From assembly GCA_026182355.1 (NCBI GenBank), contig JAPFBL010000049.1, positions 3,796,001 through 3,860,000 on the forward strand: DNA of 64,000 nucleotides, given 5' to 3'. The position numbers and the translations under genes are program-made. Numbering within the stretch: the first letter of the stretch is position 1; the number at the start of each line of letters is the position of its first letter. Below are positions 38,601 to 45,164 of this stretch, piece after piece. This DNA is from Hermatobates lingyangjiaoensis. Its lineage: Eukaryota > Arthropoda > Insecta > Hemiptera > Hermatobatidae. The notes beneath the pieces are model-generated. The model had not been told where the DNA came from and did no database searches. It worked only from the letters and a program-made list of their open reading frames with translations.

Positions 38601-39976
38601 ATCTTCTAGCTCGTAAACTCTTACTTCTATATATGGAATCTTACATGTTTTAAAAATTATAAATCTAAGGTTTAGGTTGAAGAAATTAGTGTATTTTCAA
38701 TACATTTTATTTAAATAGTACATACTTTATTTTATTATAAAATTATGTATTTTTTTATTGCTTTATCTATCGAAAAAGGGCACTTTTATCGAAAAAGGGA
38801 AGAGAGAAGTTGCAGTTTTACTAAGGCCACGACTATGTATGGTCAGTCTGGTCTGGAGTTGCGTCTATAAAAAAGGTTGCATCAAATTTGTTCAGAACAA
38901 ATGTTCCAGTCTTATTTCAGGAGTATTTCTATATACATGCACATTGTTAGTACCACAGAGGTTAGTAAATAAGATATTATTATCAACCGTCATACCTTGT
39001 TTATCGCTGTTGAAGTCGCCCGACCGGTTTCGCAATGGCTGCATCATCAATGGGACTCCCATTGATGATGCAGCCATTGCGAAACCGGTCGGGCGACTTC
39101 AACAGCGATAGACGAGGTATGACGGTTGATAATAATATCATATTTCTATATGCCAGAAACATTTATTTTCTAAATCATTGTTTGAATCGAAAATCATGTT
39201 ACTCTATTCCAATTCGATCAATATTTTGAATCAATTAATTGCTACATCACACGACTTAAAACCAATTAGGACAAAAATCTGCCTACTTGTCCGAAGCTCA
39301 TTGTCCCAATTCGTCTATCCCTGTGTAAAACCTCACTCTTCACCACCTCCTATGACAGCTGATTTCAAGTATTATGGACGGTTTTATAGCTTTTGACCTG
39401 TAACAATATACGACCTCAATTACGACTGACTCTACTAGGCTATACTACTGTCCTGTTCGAGAACATTTTCTGACCTTCCCACTTAGTAGGTCTGCAACTG
39501 CTAATTACGAAGTGCCTCTGATGCATGGAAATGTTTCTTACGTTCGTTGTTTGTTTTTTATTAGTTTGATTATGAATTCTTTCCTTTTGTGAATATGCAA
39601 ATTTAGCACATACATATACTGTATCAAACTGGGGTTGTTGAGATCAGTGTTAGAGAAGGGGAAAAAAAGGTTACAAGAATACCAATTAAAGAATTAATTT
39701 TATTTTTTTCTGTGTGATATAATGGGAATGTTTGATAGCAATGGCTTTGATTTTCCAATTTTTTTATAACTTGACATATTTTTCATACTTGACAACAGGT
39801 GTTTTAATTTTTTTTTAATATTAATATAATTAAATAATTGTAGTGATTTTAAAAGAAATTCATAGATTTGCATAGTGAATAAAGTTAAATGTTGGTTGTT
39901 TCAGAATGAATGTGCAGGTGTTGGATACAGAGATGGGTTTGGGACTACTAGATCGGTGAAAAAGGTTTACCTCTGA
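141..39976 (+). CDS. Sema1a: Semaphorin-1A, 3' portion (ten coding exons, 5'-partial)
   Basis: This is a transmembrane class-1 semaphorin, an axon-guidance protein that binds Plexin A and can also signal in reverse through its tail. Coding exons are 141-282, 1441-1643, 4571-4716, 6744-6826, 7684-7912, 10708-10850, 11957 (or 11960)-12094, 12729-12939, 13142-13355 and 39905-39976. Their phases join without a break, giving 526 residues and a TGA stop. In order I see the later Sema domain (about residues 1-262), a cysteine-rich PSI domain (about 262-312), an acidic stalk, one transmembrane helix (about 380-403) and a cytoplasmic tail of about 120 residues. There is no Ig domain, as expected for class 1. 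The tail motifs [18 protein letters not shown] and [10 protein letters not shown] are what separate Sema-1a from other classes. The start codon and signal peptide lie upstream of the window. All splice sites are GT..AG and no exon is broken. Confidence 0.95.
283..1440 (+). other. Sema1a intron, no recognisable feature
   Basis: This is A+T-rich intronic sequence. I see no exon, clear repeat boundary or mobile-element coding trace in it. Positions 1-140 are the end of the preceding intron and are equally plain. Confidence 0.6.
1441..1643 (+). CDS. Sema1a: Sema1a coding exon b: Sema domain
   Basis: The acceptor is gttgcag and the donor gtaagt. The exon completes the split codon from the previous exon as Gln and ends in phase 0. 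It encodes [20 protein letters not shown], then GGSAICAF and [10 protein letters not shown], all typical of Sema propeller blades. An overlapping reading frame at 1432-1641 is a shadow. Confidence 0.95.
2300..3490 (+). mobile_element. Ty3/Gypsy retrotransposon fragment G1 (RT trace and integrase)
   Basis: The fragment is degraded by stops and frameshifts. Near 2307 the translation has the reverse-transcriptase motif [11 protein letters not shown]. Later frames carry HQGIEMTQ and CQTCIKQF from the integrase zinc finger, [10 protein letters not shown] near 3050 from the integrase core, and NGEAEPAEE with [10 protein letters not shown] downstream. The part between RT motif A and the integrase (rest of RT, RNase H) is missing. 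It lies inside the 1644-4570 Sema1a intron. Confidence 0.8.
3950..4263 (-). mobile_element. tRNA-derived SINE, copy S1
   Basis: Read on the minus strand, the right end starts with an A-box-like TAGCCCAGTGG and a B-box-like GGATTCGATTC. A body with GACGTTAAGC and CTCGTTAAAGAT follows. The same body recurs at 24495, 25150 and 60442 in this window. The tail ends near TGAGCCACAC on the minus strand. Confidence 0.8.
4571..4716 (+). CDS. Sema1a: Sema1a coding exon c: Sema domain
   Basis: The acceptor ttaattttag precedes codons for [18 protein letters not shown], a strongly conserved semaphorin segment containing a disulfide cysteine. The exon then reads [12 protein letters not shown] and ends two bases into a Gln codon at the donor gtaagt. 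Confidence 0.95.
4860..5440 (+). mobile_element. Ty3/Gypsy fragment G2 (nucleocapsid trace and protease)
   Basis: A frame near 5186 reads [12 protein letters not shown], the aspartic-protease active site (DSGA). Upstream, scrambled frames near 4990-5040 hold Cys and Lys spacing like a decayed gag zinc knuckle. Stops interrupt both parts. It sits in a different Sema1a intron from G1, so it is a separate insertion. No LTRs were identified. Confidence 0.65.
5441..6743 (+). other. Sema1a intron, unassigned
   Basis: This stretch may include further decayed Gypsy sequence near 5450-5950, but no family motif is readable. A short TA run occurs near 6558. No exon was seen. Confidence 0.4.
6744..6826 (+). 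CDS. Sema1a: Sema1a coding exon d: Sema domain (83 nt)
   Basis: This short exon lies between the acceptor tttgtttcag and the donor gtatttt. It encodes [13 protein letters not shown] and then YDVLFIGT, the late Sema blade that ends in the conserved GTD. The Asp codon is split across the next junction. Confidence 0.93.
7318..7400 (+). repeat. Short dispersed repeat D, copy 1
   Basis: A segment with aacgacgctcta and aaaacaact is similar to 8866-8945. The two copies share the order of blocks but differ at many positions. The family was not identified. Confidence 0.5.
7684..7912 (+). CDS. Sema1a: Sema1a coding exon e: end of Sema domain
   Basis: A long pyrimidine tract and cag precede the exon. 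It encodes [10 protein letters not shown], then VIEELQVF and [17 protein letters not shown], which close the propeller and enter the PSI domain (first cysteines HRC and SGC). Only about 30 bp separate its donor from a repeat tail at 7944. Confidence 0.95.
7944..8004 (+). repeat. Family A tail only (copy A5)
   Basis: Only the conserved 3' end of family A is present: tgatattaagtttacttata, then a GAGTG/CACTC mini-hairpin and a T run. It begins about 30 bp after the donor of Sema1a exon e. The rest of the intron to 8630 is plain A+T-rich sequence. Confidence 0.75.
8632..8683. repeat. AC/TA microsatellite
   Basis: A run of AC dinucleotides is followed by a pure TA run. It directly precedes a family B copy, an association repeated at 63700. 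Confidence 0.95.
8688..8800 (+). repeat. Dispersed repeat B, copy 1
   Basis: The segment contains acataaagaacacaca, tcactactatat and cctcgtcat. Related segments are at 27668-27790 and, in shorter form, 63708-63775. The family was not identified. Such sequences can be untranslated ends of retroelements, which is only a guess here. Confidence 0.6.
8866..8945 (+). repeat. Short dispersed repeat D, copy 2
   Basis: This is the partner of 7318-7400, sharing the block aacgctcta and the downstream aaaacaact. It lies directly after family B copy 1. Confidence 0.5.
9130..9232. mobile_element. Fold-back element C, short copy
   Basis: Inverted arms at 9162-9184 and 9203-9225 (23 nt, one mismatch) contain tgatcaaaccaca and its reverse complement. 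They are preceded by cacgtgaaataacaat and followed by a TA run. The longer copy at 45165-45380 shares both arms and lead sequence. Confidence 0.75.
9994..10535. mobile_element. MITE with 25-bp terminal inverted repeats
   Basis: The left end agggtgtcccaaaaaaatg and the right end, as reverse complement agggtgtcccgaaaaaatg, match through gtatacaca with one difference. TA flanks the element within a few bases on both sides, as expected for a Tc1/mariner-type target site. The 542 bp between the ends shows no transposase frame, so this is a non-autonomous copy. It lies in the intron before the PSI exon. Confidence 0.85.
10708..10850 (+). CDS. Sema1a: Sema1a coding exon f: PSI domain
   Basis: The exon encodes [20 protein letters not shown], the cysteine-knot core of the plexin-semaphorin-integrin domain, and ends with HTSCPS at a gtgagt donor. 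It starts and ends one base off a codon boundary, and both split codons join in frame. Confidence 0.95.
10851..11956 (+). other. Sema1a intron, no recognisable feature
   Basis: This is A+T-rich intronic sequence between the PSI and stalk exons. I see no repeat family or coding trace. The introns 12095-12728 and 12940-13141 are likewise plain. Confidence 0.6.
11957..12094 (+). CDS. Sema1a: Sema1a coding exon g: extracellular stalk, tandem acceptor
   Basis: The exon encodes a Gly/Asp/Asn-rich juxtamembrane stalk (KDAGSVGG, then [12 protein letters not shown]). The acceptor reads tagcag, so splicing can start at 11957 (Thr-Gly-Lys) or 11960 (Arg-Lys) without changing the frame. The donor gttaga is weak but gives the correct phase. 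Sequence conservation is low, as is usual for this stalk. Confidence 0.85.
12729..12939 (+). CDS. Sema1a: Sema1a coding exon h: transmembrane helix and proximal tail
   Basis: The exon encodes the membrane-spanning segment [20 protein letters not shown] and then the stop-transfer cluster CGRKCHK. An acidic patch DDDD and the conserved [15 protein letters not shown] follow. The EYEYFEQR block is diagnostic of arthropod Sema-1a tails. Confidence 0.95.
13142..13355 (+). CDS. Sema1a: Sema1a coding exon i: cytoplasmic tail
   Basis: The exon encodes [27 protein letters not shown] and [12 protein letters not shown], and ends in phase 0 at gtaaaa. These are conserved tail motifs, and the basic SPKTTLRK stretch is a plausible phosphorylation or partner-binding site (inference). 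The next exon is 26.5 kb away. Confidence 0.93.
13990..16147 (+). repeat. Family A, copy A3, interrupted
   Basis: The head (ctttaactaaagtatag, then ttacatgttttgagg) aligns by eye with copy A1 at 31383. The body follows with altered spacing to about 15180. A LINE 3' end interrupts it, and the family tail tttacttataataaagttg appears at about 16100. No intact reading frame was seen. Confidence 0.65.
15540..15895 (+). mobile_element. LINE 3' end (Jockey/R1-like tail) inside family A copy A3
   Basis: Degraded frames give [11 protein letters not shown] and, with a stop, a segment [11 protein letters not shown] followed by FGKSFLQP. This Cys/His block is the C-terminal tail after RNase H in Jockey/R1/I-type LINEs. 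The copy ends in an (ATA)n-like tail near 15880, also typical of such elements. It is truncated at the 5' end. Confidence 0.7.
16361..17356. mobile_element. pogo/Tigger-like DNA transposon remnant
   Basis: The left end reads CAGTCATCCCTCAGTTATCG and the right end, as reverse complement, CAGTCATCCCTCGCTATTTC. Both continue to a CGCGGTT block, the pattern of pogo/Tigger termini. The 996-bp interior has no intact transposase. An acidic run DDEASSEEQ on the minus strand near 17200 could be the end of one (inference). No clear TA duplication remains. Confidence 0.8.
17357..18539 (+). other. Sema1a intron, unassigned
   Basis: No host exon or identifiable element was seen. Short TA runs occur near 18490-18520, next to the Penelope cluster. 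Confidence 0.45.
18540..18997 (-). mobile_element. Penelope-like element fragment P1 (RT thumb joined to N-terminal region)
   Basis: On the minus strand the frame 18997-18650 reads [17 protein letters not shown], then [11 protein letters not shown] and [12 protein letters not shown]. These are the end of a Penelope reverse transcriptase (YRKP, NG[YF]). From about 18640 the sequence changes to a segment encoding [16 protein letters not shown], which belongs to the N-terminal region. The junction therefore looks like a head-to-tail joint of two copies. Confidence 0.8.
19049..19611 (+). mobile_element. Penelope-like element fragment P2 (linker and C terminus)
   Basis: Frames on the plus strand give [14 protein letters not shown] (linker) and then [16 protein letters not shown] and [13 protein letters not shown], the Penelope C terminus. 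Its first 57 bp (to about 19105) are the inverted copy of 18630-18690. Downstream to about 19860 is A+T-rich sequence with gatgatggctaatgtgag, probably its 3' UTR (inference). Frameshifts are present. Confidence 0.75.
19865..19976 (+). mobile_element. Penelope-like element fragment P3 (N-terminal region)
   Basis: The plus strand encodes [20 protein letters not shown] and then [12 protein letters not shown]. It is nearly the reverse complement of 18540-18640. It ends in a TA-rich microsatellite at 19977-19997. Confidence 0.75.
19999..20660 (-). mobile_element. Penelope-like element fragment P4 (linker and GIY-YIG end)
   Basis: On the minus strand, segments read [49 protein letters not shown] and [16 protein letters not shown], then [13 protein letters not shown]. 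This is the post-RT linker and GIY-YIG endonuclease of a Penelope element. It differs from P2 in many residues, so it belongs to another subfamily. It is frameshifted and 5'-truncated. Confidence 0.82.
20661..22492 (+). other. Sema1a intron, unassigned
   Basis: No exon or identifiable element was seen. A segment at about 21200-21400 is richer in G+C than its surroundings but has no readable motif. Confidence 0.4.
22493..24478 (+). repeat. Family A, copy A2, with internal inversion and insertion
   Basis: The head and body align by eye with copy A1 (gatctcaagat, ttacatctttcgag, the region near 22800 and the final tail at 24420-24478). Positions of about 23858-23960 match A1 at about 33205-33305 but in reverse orientation. 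About 24000-24395 is a G+C-richer insertion absent from A1. It includes a short frame from ATG 24204 beginning [19 protein letters not shown], of unknown nature. Confidence 0.65.
24495..24704 (-). mobile_element. tRNA-derived SINE, copy S2 (headless)
   Basis: It carries the same body as S1 (ctttaacgagtacctgacat, ggcttaacgtcc) and the same tail (gtggctcatttattatt), but it stops at ttcatctcc before the tRNA-like head. It is directly downstream of the tail of family A copy A2. Confidence 0.75.
25150..25513 (-). mobile_element. tRNA-derived SINE, copy S3
   Basis: The minus strand begins near 25513 with GGTTAGCTCAGTGATTAACG, a canonical tRNA A-box region. A B-box-like GGGGATCGACACCC follows, then the shared body. 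The left limit is uncertain: the segment at about 25190-25270 is extra sequence not found in S1. Confidence 0.8.
25560..25890 (+). mobile_element. Ty3/Gypsy fragment G3 (integrase N terminus)
   Basis: Broken frames encode [11 protein letters not shown], then [20 protein letters not shown], which resemble the linker and zinc-finger end of Gypsy integrases. It immediately follows SINE S3. No LTR or other domain was seen. Confidence 0.55.
27164..27206 (-). repeat. Family A tail, inverted and diverged (copy A7)
   Basis: The text ctacattcaactttactgca matches the reverse complement of the family A 3' end with several differences. It is one of the few minus-strand copies. Confidence 0.5.
27668..27790 (+). 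repeat. Dispersed repeat B, copy 2
   Basis: The copy contains cacataaagaacacaca and tcactactatatgtcgac, matching 8688-8800. Confidence 0.6.
29962..30242. repeat. 143-bp tandem duplication
   Basis: A unit starting ccagaatcaccggactgag occurs at 29962 and again at 30105. The two units are almost identical (aataaac versus aatatac near the end), which implies a recent duplication. Confidence 0.95.
30243..31382 (+). other. Sema1a intron, unassigned
   Basis: A minus-strand frame at 30392-30685 (97 codons) is open but resembles nothing I know. No repeat boundary was identified. Confidence 0.4.
31383..33425 (+). repeat. Family A, longest copy (A1)
   Basis: It starts at the near-palindrome TACTTTACTATAAGTAAAG and ends with tttagttatagtaaagttg, a GAGTG-TAGGC-CACTC mini-hairpin (33395-33409), CAGA and a T run. 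The reverse complement of the tail repeats the head motif, so both ends carry actttactataagtaaa. The body (about 2 kb) has no long reading frame. Related copies are at 13990, 22493, 36560 and 59580. The class is unidentified; a non-autonomous element is likely. Confidence 0.7.
33880..36180 (-). mobile_element. Ty3/Gypsy fragment G4 (RT to integrase)
   Basis: On the minus strand, from high to low coordinates, are FNAIDLAS (RT motif A), [16 protein letters not shown] (after RT motif C), [38 protein letters not shown] (RNase H), [17 protein letters not shown], then IRHVGQTYL with CVNNC (integrase zinc finger). [13 protein letters not shown] and [12 protein letters not shown] (integrase end) are at about 34300. 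The order is canonical. Motif A is joined directly to the region after motif C, so the RT has an internal deletion. Stops are scattered. Confidence 0.88.
36181..36559 (+). other. Sema1a intron, unassigned
   Basis: A segment near 36310-36370 (agacgcgtttcgaacag, then atactcagttacatct) looks like a retroelement untranslated region, but I cannot assign it. Confidence 0.3.
36560..37760 (+). repeat. Family A, 3' portion (copy A4)
   Basis: It aligns with the second half of A1 (cctagactaaggtatcgcct, then the tail at 37700-37760 with gagtgtaggccactccag). The head half is absent. It directly precedes Gypsy fragment G5. Confidence 0.7.
37930..38420 (+). mobile_element. Ty3/Gypsy fragment G5 (integrase C-terminal end)
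   Basis: One frame reads [16 protein letters not shown] and the next, after a frameshift near 38235, [18 protein letters not shown] and [12 protein letters not shown]. This is the integrase end plus the GPY-type module of Gypsy elements, in the expected order. Only this C-terminal part is present. Confidence 0.85.
38973..39139. repeat. Near-perfect 167-bp palindrome
   Basis: Arms of 83 nt (38973-39055 and 39057-39139) are reverse complements apart from two positions (ttgttt versus the complement of agacga), separated by a single C at 39056. The arm carries gtcgcccgaccggtttcgc, so it is more G+C-rich than its surroundings. A transcript of the Sema1a intron could fold into one long hairpin. 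The flanks are not inverted, and no target duplication is obvious. Confidence 0.95.
39703..39739 (+). repeat. 37-bp direct repeat, copy 1
   Basis: The repeat tttttttctgtgtgatat, then atgggaatgtttgatagc, recurs at 41321-41357 with one mismatch. The two copies flank the terminal Sema1a exon. Confidence 0.9.
39905..39976 (+). CDS. Sema1a: Sema1a terminal coding exon
   Basis: After the acceptor gttgtttcag, 23 codons read [12 protein letters not shown] and then [11 protein letters not shown] before TGA at 39974-39976. Phase 0 matches exon i, and the [10 protein letters not shown] end fits a Sema-1a C terminus. The last residues VYL suit a class-II PDZ ligand (inference). A CT-rich 3' UTR starts directly after the stop. 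Confidence 0.9.
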   Translation, partial: NECAGVGYRDGFGTTRSVKKVYL

Positions 39977-41320
39977 GAGACAGGTGTGGAGGGAGGACGG
40001 AGTTTGCCCGGGCGGGCATGTGGCAGGAGACACCCTCTAGCCAACTCACCCCCCTCCAGTTCTTCCCCCTCTCCTCCTTCATCCAGTCCTTCTCCTCCAG
40101 ACACACCCCCACCCCCTTGTAGTTATATATATAGAGCATGAATATCTATGCTTTCTAAAGACCACACAACAAGTGCCAAAGGTCGTCTTAGAGTTCTCAC
40201 AGATGTAAAATTATTCTATTTGAAATATTAATTTAGATCTTTTTCTAGGAATTTTGTTTTTGAATTTCTTGTGTTATTGTATTATAGTTTTATATCACTG
40301 CTGTTTAGTCTAACTTTTATGTGATATTTGCGTGTGGCTTAAGATTTGTGCGTACTCTTAGACTATTGTCCGATGAAGACTTAGTTCTCACATGACCGTT
40401 TGTAGTGAGTTGTAATGCCTTCTTGTTAAATTTAACAATTAGTATGTTCTAGAATATGGAGAAATACCTAACATCATTGCTTTTATCCAGGAGTAATGTT
40501 TAAAATATTTAATTATTGGAAATATATATATTATCTCATTGAGTCAAATTATTACTTTATATACGTGTACATTGACTGCATCTTTTATATTTTCTCAAAC
40601 AAGTGTATATTCATCTTAAGTAACTTACTGTTAGTTAGAATTTATATAATCTATTTTATTTAATAACGTATGATTATATTATTTTCTTAGTAGCATTATA
40701 ATTAGTTAACTGTCTGATATTAAAATGAATTTAAAATCAGCTTTGTTTAATTAAACTGTTGTGTAAAGAAGTTAAATGGGTAAGTAATATTAAAGTTTAA
40801 TACAAATTAACAGCAGAAGACTTAATTTTTTAAGCTGTCCACTGACCAGAACTGTCTATTTCTGTGTAAACTCTTTCTTATTCAATCTTTCAAAGGATCA
40901 TTGAAAACAAATATTGTGCATGTTTGCTTTTATTGTGTGCAAACGTCCAGTAGGAAAAACTCATCAATTAAATTATTACGTTATGGAATGTTTATATTAT
41001 GATCTAATGTTATGTAAAATTTGTAAATAAATTTATATATGTAATTATTGTTAGAATTACTTGATATGTTGCTATTTTAATAACAAATAGCTATTTGTCT
41101 TGTGATAAGCACTAACTCTCCAAAATTTTAATTCTTATATTAATGGTTTAAAATACTTATAATCATAATATACTTATCATTTACCATAAGTTAAACACTT
41201 TAAGTCTTTAGAAAAAACTAAATTCAGTTTTCTTTAAGAAATTATAAAACAAGATTTGAACCACTTCTTTACATACTATCTATTGTTGAAAATGGAATTT
41301 TAATAATTTAACGATCACAA

Positions 41321-41357
41321 TTTTTTTCTGTGTGATATTATGGGAATGTTTGATAGC
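41321..41357 (+). repeat. 37-bp direct repeat, copy 2
   Basis: This is the partner of 39703-39739 (36 of 37 positions). It lies in the putative 3' UTR. Confidence 0.9.
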
Positions 41358-42608
41358 CCTGAAATTGTTTCAATTTTAAGATGTTAAAAATGTGCGTCTC
41401 ATGATAAGTATAACTGATCTCTGTCAGATAATTTCTAGGAAATAAACAAAAAAAAAGAAAATAAAAAGACGAAGTCTCTCTATAGAAGACAAGTTGGTAC
41501 ATTTTAGCACACGTTATTTTGTAATCTGTTATCAAAACCTTTCCCCTTTGGTACCCATGAAAGTATATTTTTATAAAGTTTGTCACTTGATTTTTCTTAA
41601 AACGTAAGAAACGAAAAGGTTATCCGCCTAATGGTATAGATTATTTTGCGTGGAATTGTATTCGATGGTGGGTATTTGTGATTTACCAATGCAAAGATGC
41701 ATTGCATTTATGTAAAATACTGAAAGGTAACCATATAAATATGTTAGATACTCTTTTTTTATTTAAAGTAACCTAAGTGTACAATGCTTTTGAAACTTTT
41801 TAATATTTTCATGTTTTCATATGAGATTATATTTGATGTATGATGTTTCGTACATTCTTCTTATACTATTACATCACTAGTTTTTTATTGAGGATCTCAA
41901 AAATGAGAATTTTTTTTTAATCAAATTAACCAGGAGAATAGTTCTTAATATTTTATGGTGGAAAGACTGAAATGATATTTTGTCAATGGTCATTATTGAA
42001 ATATGAATTATATACTTATTAAGTATTATTGTTGGATTTTTTTTTTGCTCTCTTTCGAGTTCTTAAAATCTAGTACTGTATTGATACAATGTTTATTTCT
42101 AAAATTTTACTTTTATCCCACTTGTAGATTGATTGATTCACTATAAAATAGCATTTCTTTTAATGTTGACTTACTAAGACTGAGAAGAATTAAGAAATAT
42201 ATTAATGTCACGGTAACTTAAGTTTCATTTTAAATATCCAAATTCTTGTTCATTGTTTTATGGAACTGGAGTAAATGTTATGGTTTTCTCGCTTGTTTTA
42301 ATTTTTAAGAAAACTATTTAATTAGTAAATGCATAATATTGTTGAATGTTGACAATTGTCTATGAGCTTATTTCTTATATATTTATTGAAGTATGAATAG
42401 TTAAAATGCATTGATGAAATAAGCAAGTAATTCTATTCAAATTTAACTATTTATTTCACAAAAACTGTAGGCTTTACTTTTATTTTGACAAAGTGTTTAT
42501 CGTCATAAATTTGAACAGTTAAAAACAAAGACTTATGTAATTGTGATATTCTTCAAAGAAGCATTTTAGCAAAATGGTTACATGATTTGCTTATACTATA
42601 TTGCATAT

Positions 42609-42645
42609 TCAGTTTACAGCATATATTAAATATGCTGTAAACTGA
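42609..42645 (+). other. Perfect 16-bp stem-loop
   Basis: The arm tcagtttacagcatat and its exact reverse complement are separated by attaa. If the region is transcribed as 3' UTR, it could form a stable hairpin. No function is assigned. Confidence 0.8.
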
Positions 42646-44502
42646 TTTATTTGTTTCTTGTCTTAATTTCACGGTATTGTTCAAACATAATTGTAATCTC
42701 AATGGGTTTTAAAATAACTTTTTTCAGTTATTTTGTTTATATATTGTGGAACAAGACACAATAAGAGTGAATTCAGCCAGTTTCTCCAGTGTATAATGTT
42801 GCCAGTGTAGGCAAGTCTATTTTCTGCGCAGTTAACATTTTAAAATAGTTAGATAGGTAGTGATTTGAAATTGCCATACATGTTATGAAACATTTTTTTA
42901 TAGATAATCAAATCTAAACGGTAAATTGGTATTGGTAAGAACTAAGAATATAATCGTAAATATTTTTCAGTAATGGGCGTACATCATTTCAAAATAAACT
43001 GATCATATATGTTATATTGGTGATCCCGGGTGACTTCGTCCCTGAGGTCTTACAACATGATATGTCCAAAATTCTTAAATTATTAATTAATTATTAATTC
43101 CAATATTGTGTATGCTATTTTATGACTAGTGATTTTATTTTGTTATTTTACGAACTATTTATAAATTAATATATAATAATTTTCATTTTCAAGTTAAACG
43201 ACTTTTAGTTACTTAAAAAAAATATAGACATTTTTCTATAACAGGAGCATGTAATGTTTCAAATTTACGTTTTTCAAACTTTAATAATTTAAGCTAAGCA
43301 GGTTTTTTGTACTAAGGTTACCCATTCTTTTTTTTAATATACATTTTATTGAGAACACTGATAGAAAAACCATTACTTTAGTAGTAATGTAAGTTTCAAA
43401 TAATATTTTTTCTGGAGTTAAAAGTTTAAGCACGAGGTAAGATTAGTCTTGTTAGGGGTAAGAAAAAAAATATGCAATGCTGCATCCGTTCGTTTTATAA
43501 AAAACTCTTAATTGTGGGCACAGACATTAAAAACAGTTAAAAGTAATGAACTGTAATAGCTCATACGTTCGTATAATAGGTATGTACAGTGCTATGCGAC
43601 ATTTTTGTAGTTTTTATTTTCCTTCTTTTATTCTTGTCATTTTATATTATTTAATTAATCACCTTAATTATAGATATAACATTACTAAACTAATTTTATA
43701 CTCCATTTTATTTGCTTTAACATTCCCTTGAAGAGATTGGATTAATTAGGTCAAATAATCTGCTTCTGGAATTAAATTATCTAGTCATTTACTTTTAATA
43801 TATATGTCCAATGTATGGAAACATTCCAGTCAACTGTAGCGTTGTTTTTACAGTAATAATACTGTTATCAGTCAATGCCTGTTGGGAAAGTCGGTTTAAT
43901 ATGACAGGCTCTGAGGAATTCATCATGTAAATTTATAATAGCGATAAGTGCTAATAACAATAATAATGATTATTATTATTATTATCATTATTCAATTCTA
44001 CATTGCTACTATAGTTAAAAAAGCCAATTAAACTCATAAACAACTTATGAAGATGGTTGATATTAGTAAGCATCACTTACTCTACCGAGTTCATAGCATT
44101 ACGATTTTATTCCTTATTTATATTACATAAATACTCATTGCAATTGAGGTTTACAGTATTTAAAAATGTTGTGGATCATTATGGACATCACTGAGCAGCC
44201 ATAGTTCATTAATGATTACTTTAAATTTATTGTCTTTAAAATTCAAGCAAATTAAACAAAATTTAAAAAAAAATCTGATTAAATTTATTGAATTGAATTG
44301 GCTTATCATTTGTCAGAGGTACTCTTTTTTTTTTTGTTAACACTTTCTCAATTTTCATATTTAAATTAATCTACAATATTATAGTATGGATGAATATATC
44401 CTAAACACAGTTTTGTTTATAGTTTACAAGTGTTCTTCCTTTTCATAAGGTTTTTCAAAGTGATATTTTTACAAAAAGGGAATATCTATAAATAAAATAT
44501 AT

Positions 44503-44503
44503 T

Positions 44504-44534
<31 letters not shown>

Positions 44535-44558
44535 TTCTCTCTCTCTCTTTCTCTCTCA

Positions 44559-44643
<85 letters not shown>
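44503..44643. repeat. CT microsatellite
   Basis: This is an interrupted (CT)n tract with occasional TTT and CAC breaks. A minus-strand frame of Arg/Glu repeats over it is an artefact. Confidence 0.98.
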
Positions 44644-44647
<4 letters not shown>

Positions 44648-45164
44648 CTCATACACACACTCACACTATAAAACACTAACTTTCTATTACTTCTTGTGTA
44701 AAGGCAATTAATATTAAAATTACAGCTCTTTACATTAAAGATTTTATTAAATATATTTATTTGTAATAGATTTTTTCATACTTGTAAATGAAAAACTTGA
44801 ATAAAATATTGATTGAATATGTAATTCAATATTTCACATTTACATTCGGTATGTGTAACACTCATTGAATATGTGTATTTATCTGGTATACAGTCTCAAT
44901 TTTTTTTAAATTACTAATTGTTTAAGTAAGTTACTTTTCCTTAATTATTATTCTGCTTATTTATTTTAACAATGCTCTCATACATTTTATTCTTATTTCA
45001 TTTACAATTTTGAACTTCACTGTGATGTCTACTTTTGATTCATGAAGGCAGTTCTATTTTAAGAACTATATTAGAATAAAATTCTCATATCCAAATTTGA
45101 GGAAAATGGAATTCTATTAAGACTGAATCCAATTTATATATATATATATATATTATATATATAA

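Noticed and set aside
13356..39904. Additional Sema1a tail exons inside the large intron
   Set aside because: No in-phase segment with Sema-1a tail motifs and splice sites was found, and exon 13142-13355 joins 39905-39976 directly in phase 0.
39948..40139. Minus-strand frame opposite the last Sema1a exon
   Set aside because: It is the shadow of the exon and the CT-rich UTR; no family resemblance.
44455..44676. Open frame of alternating Arg and Glu on the minus strand
   Set aside because: It is the translation of a CT microsatellite.
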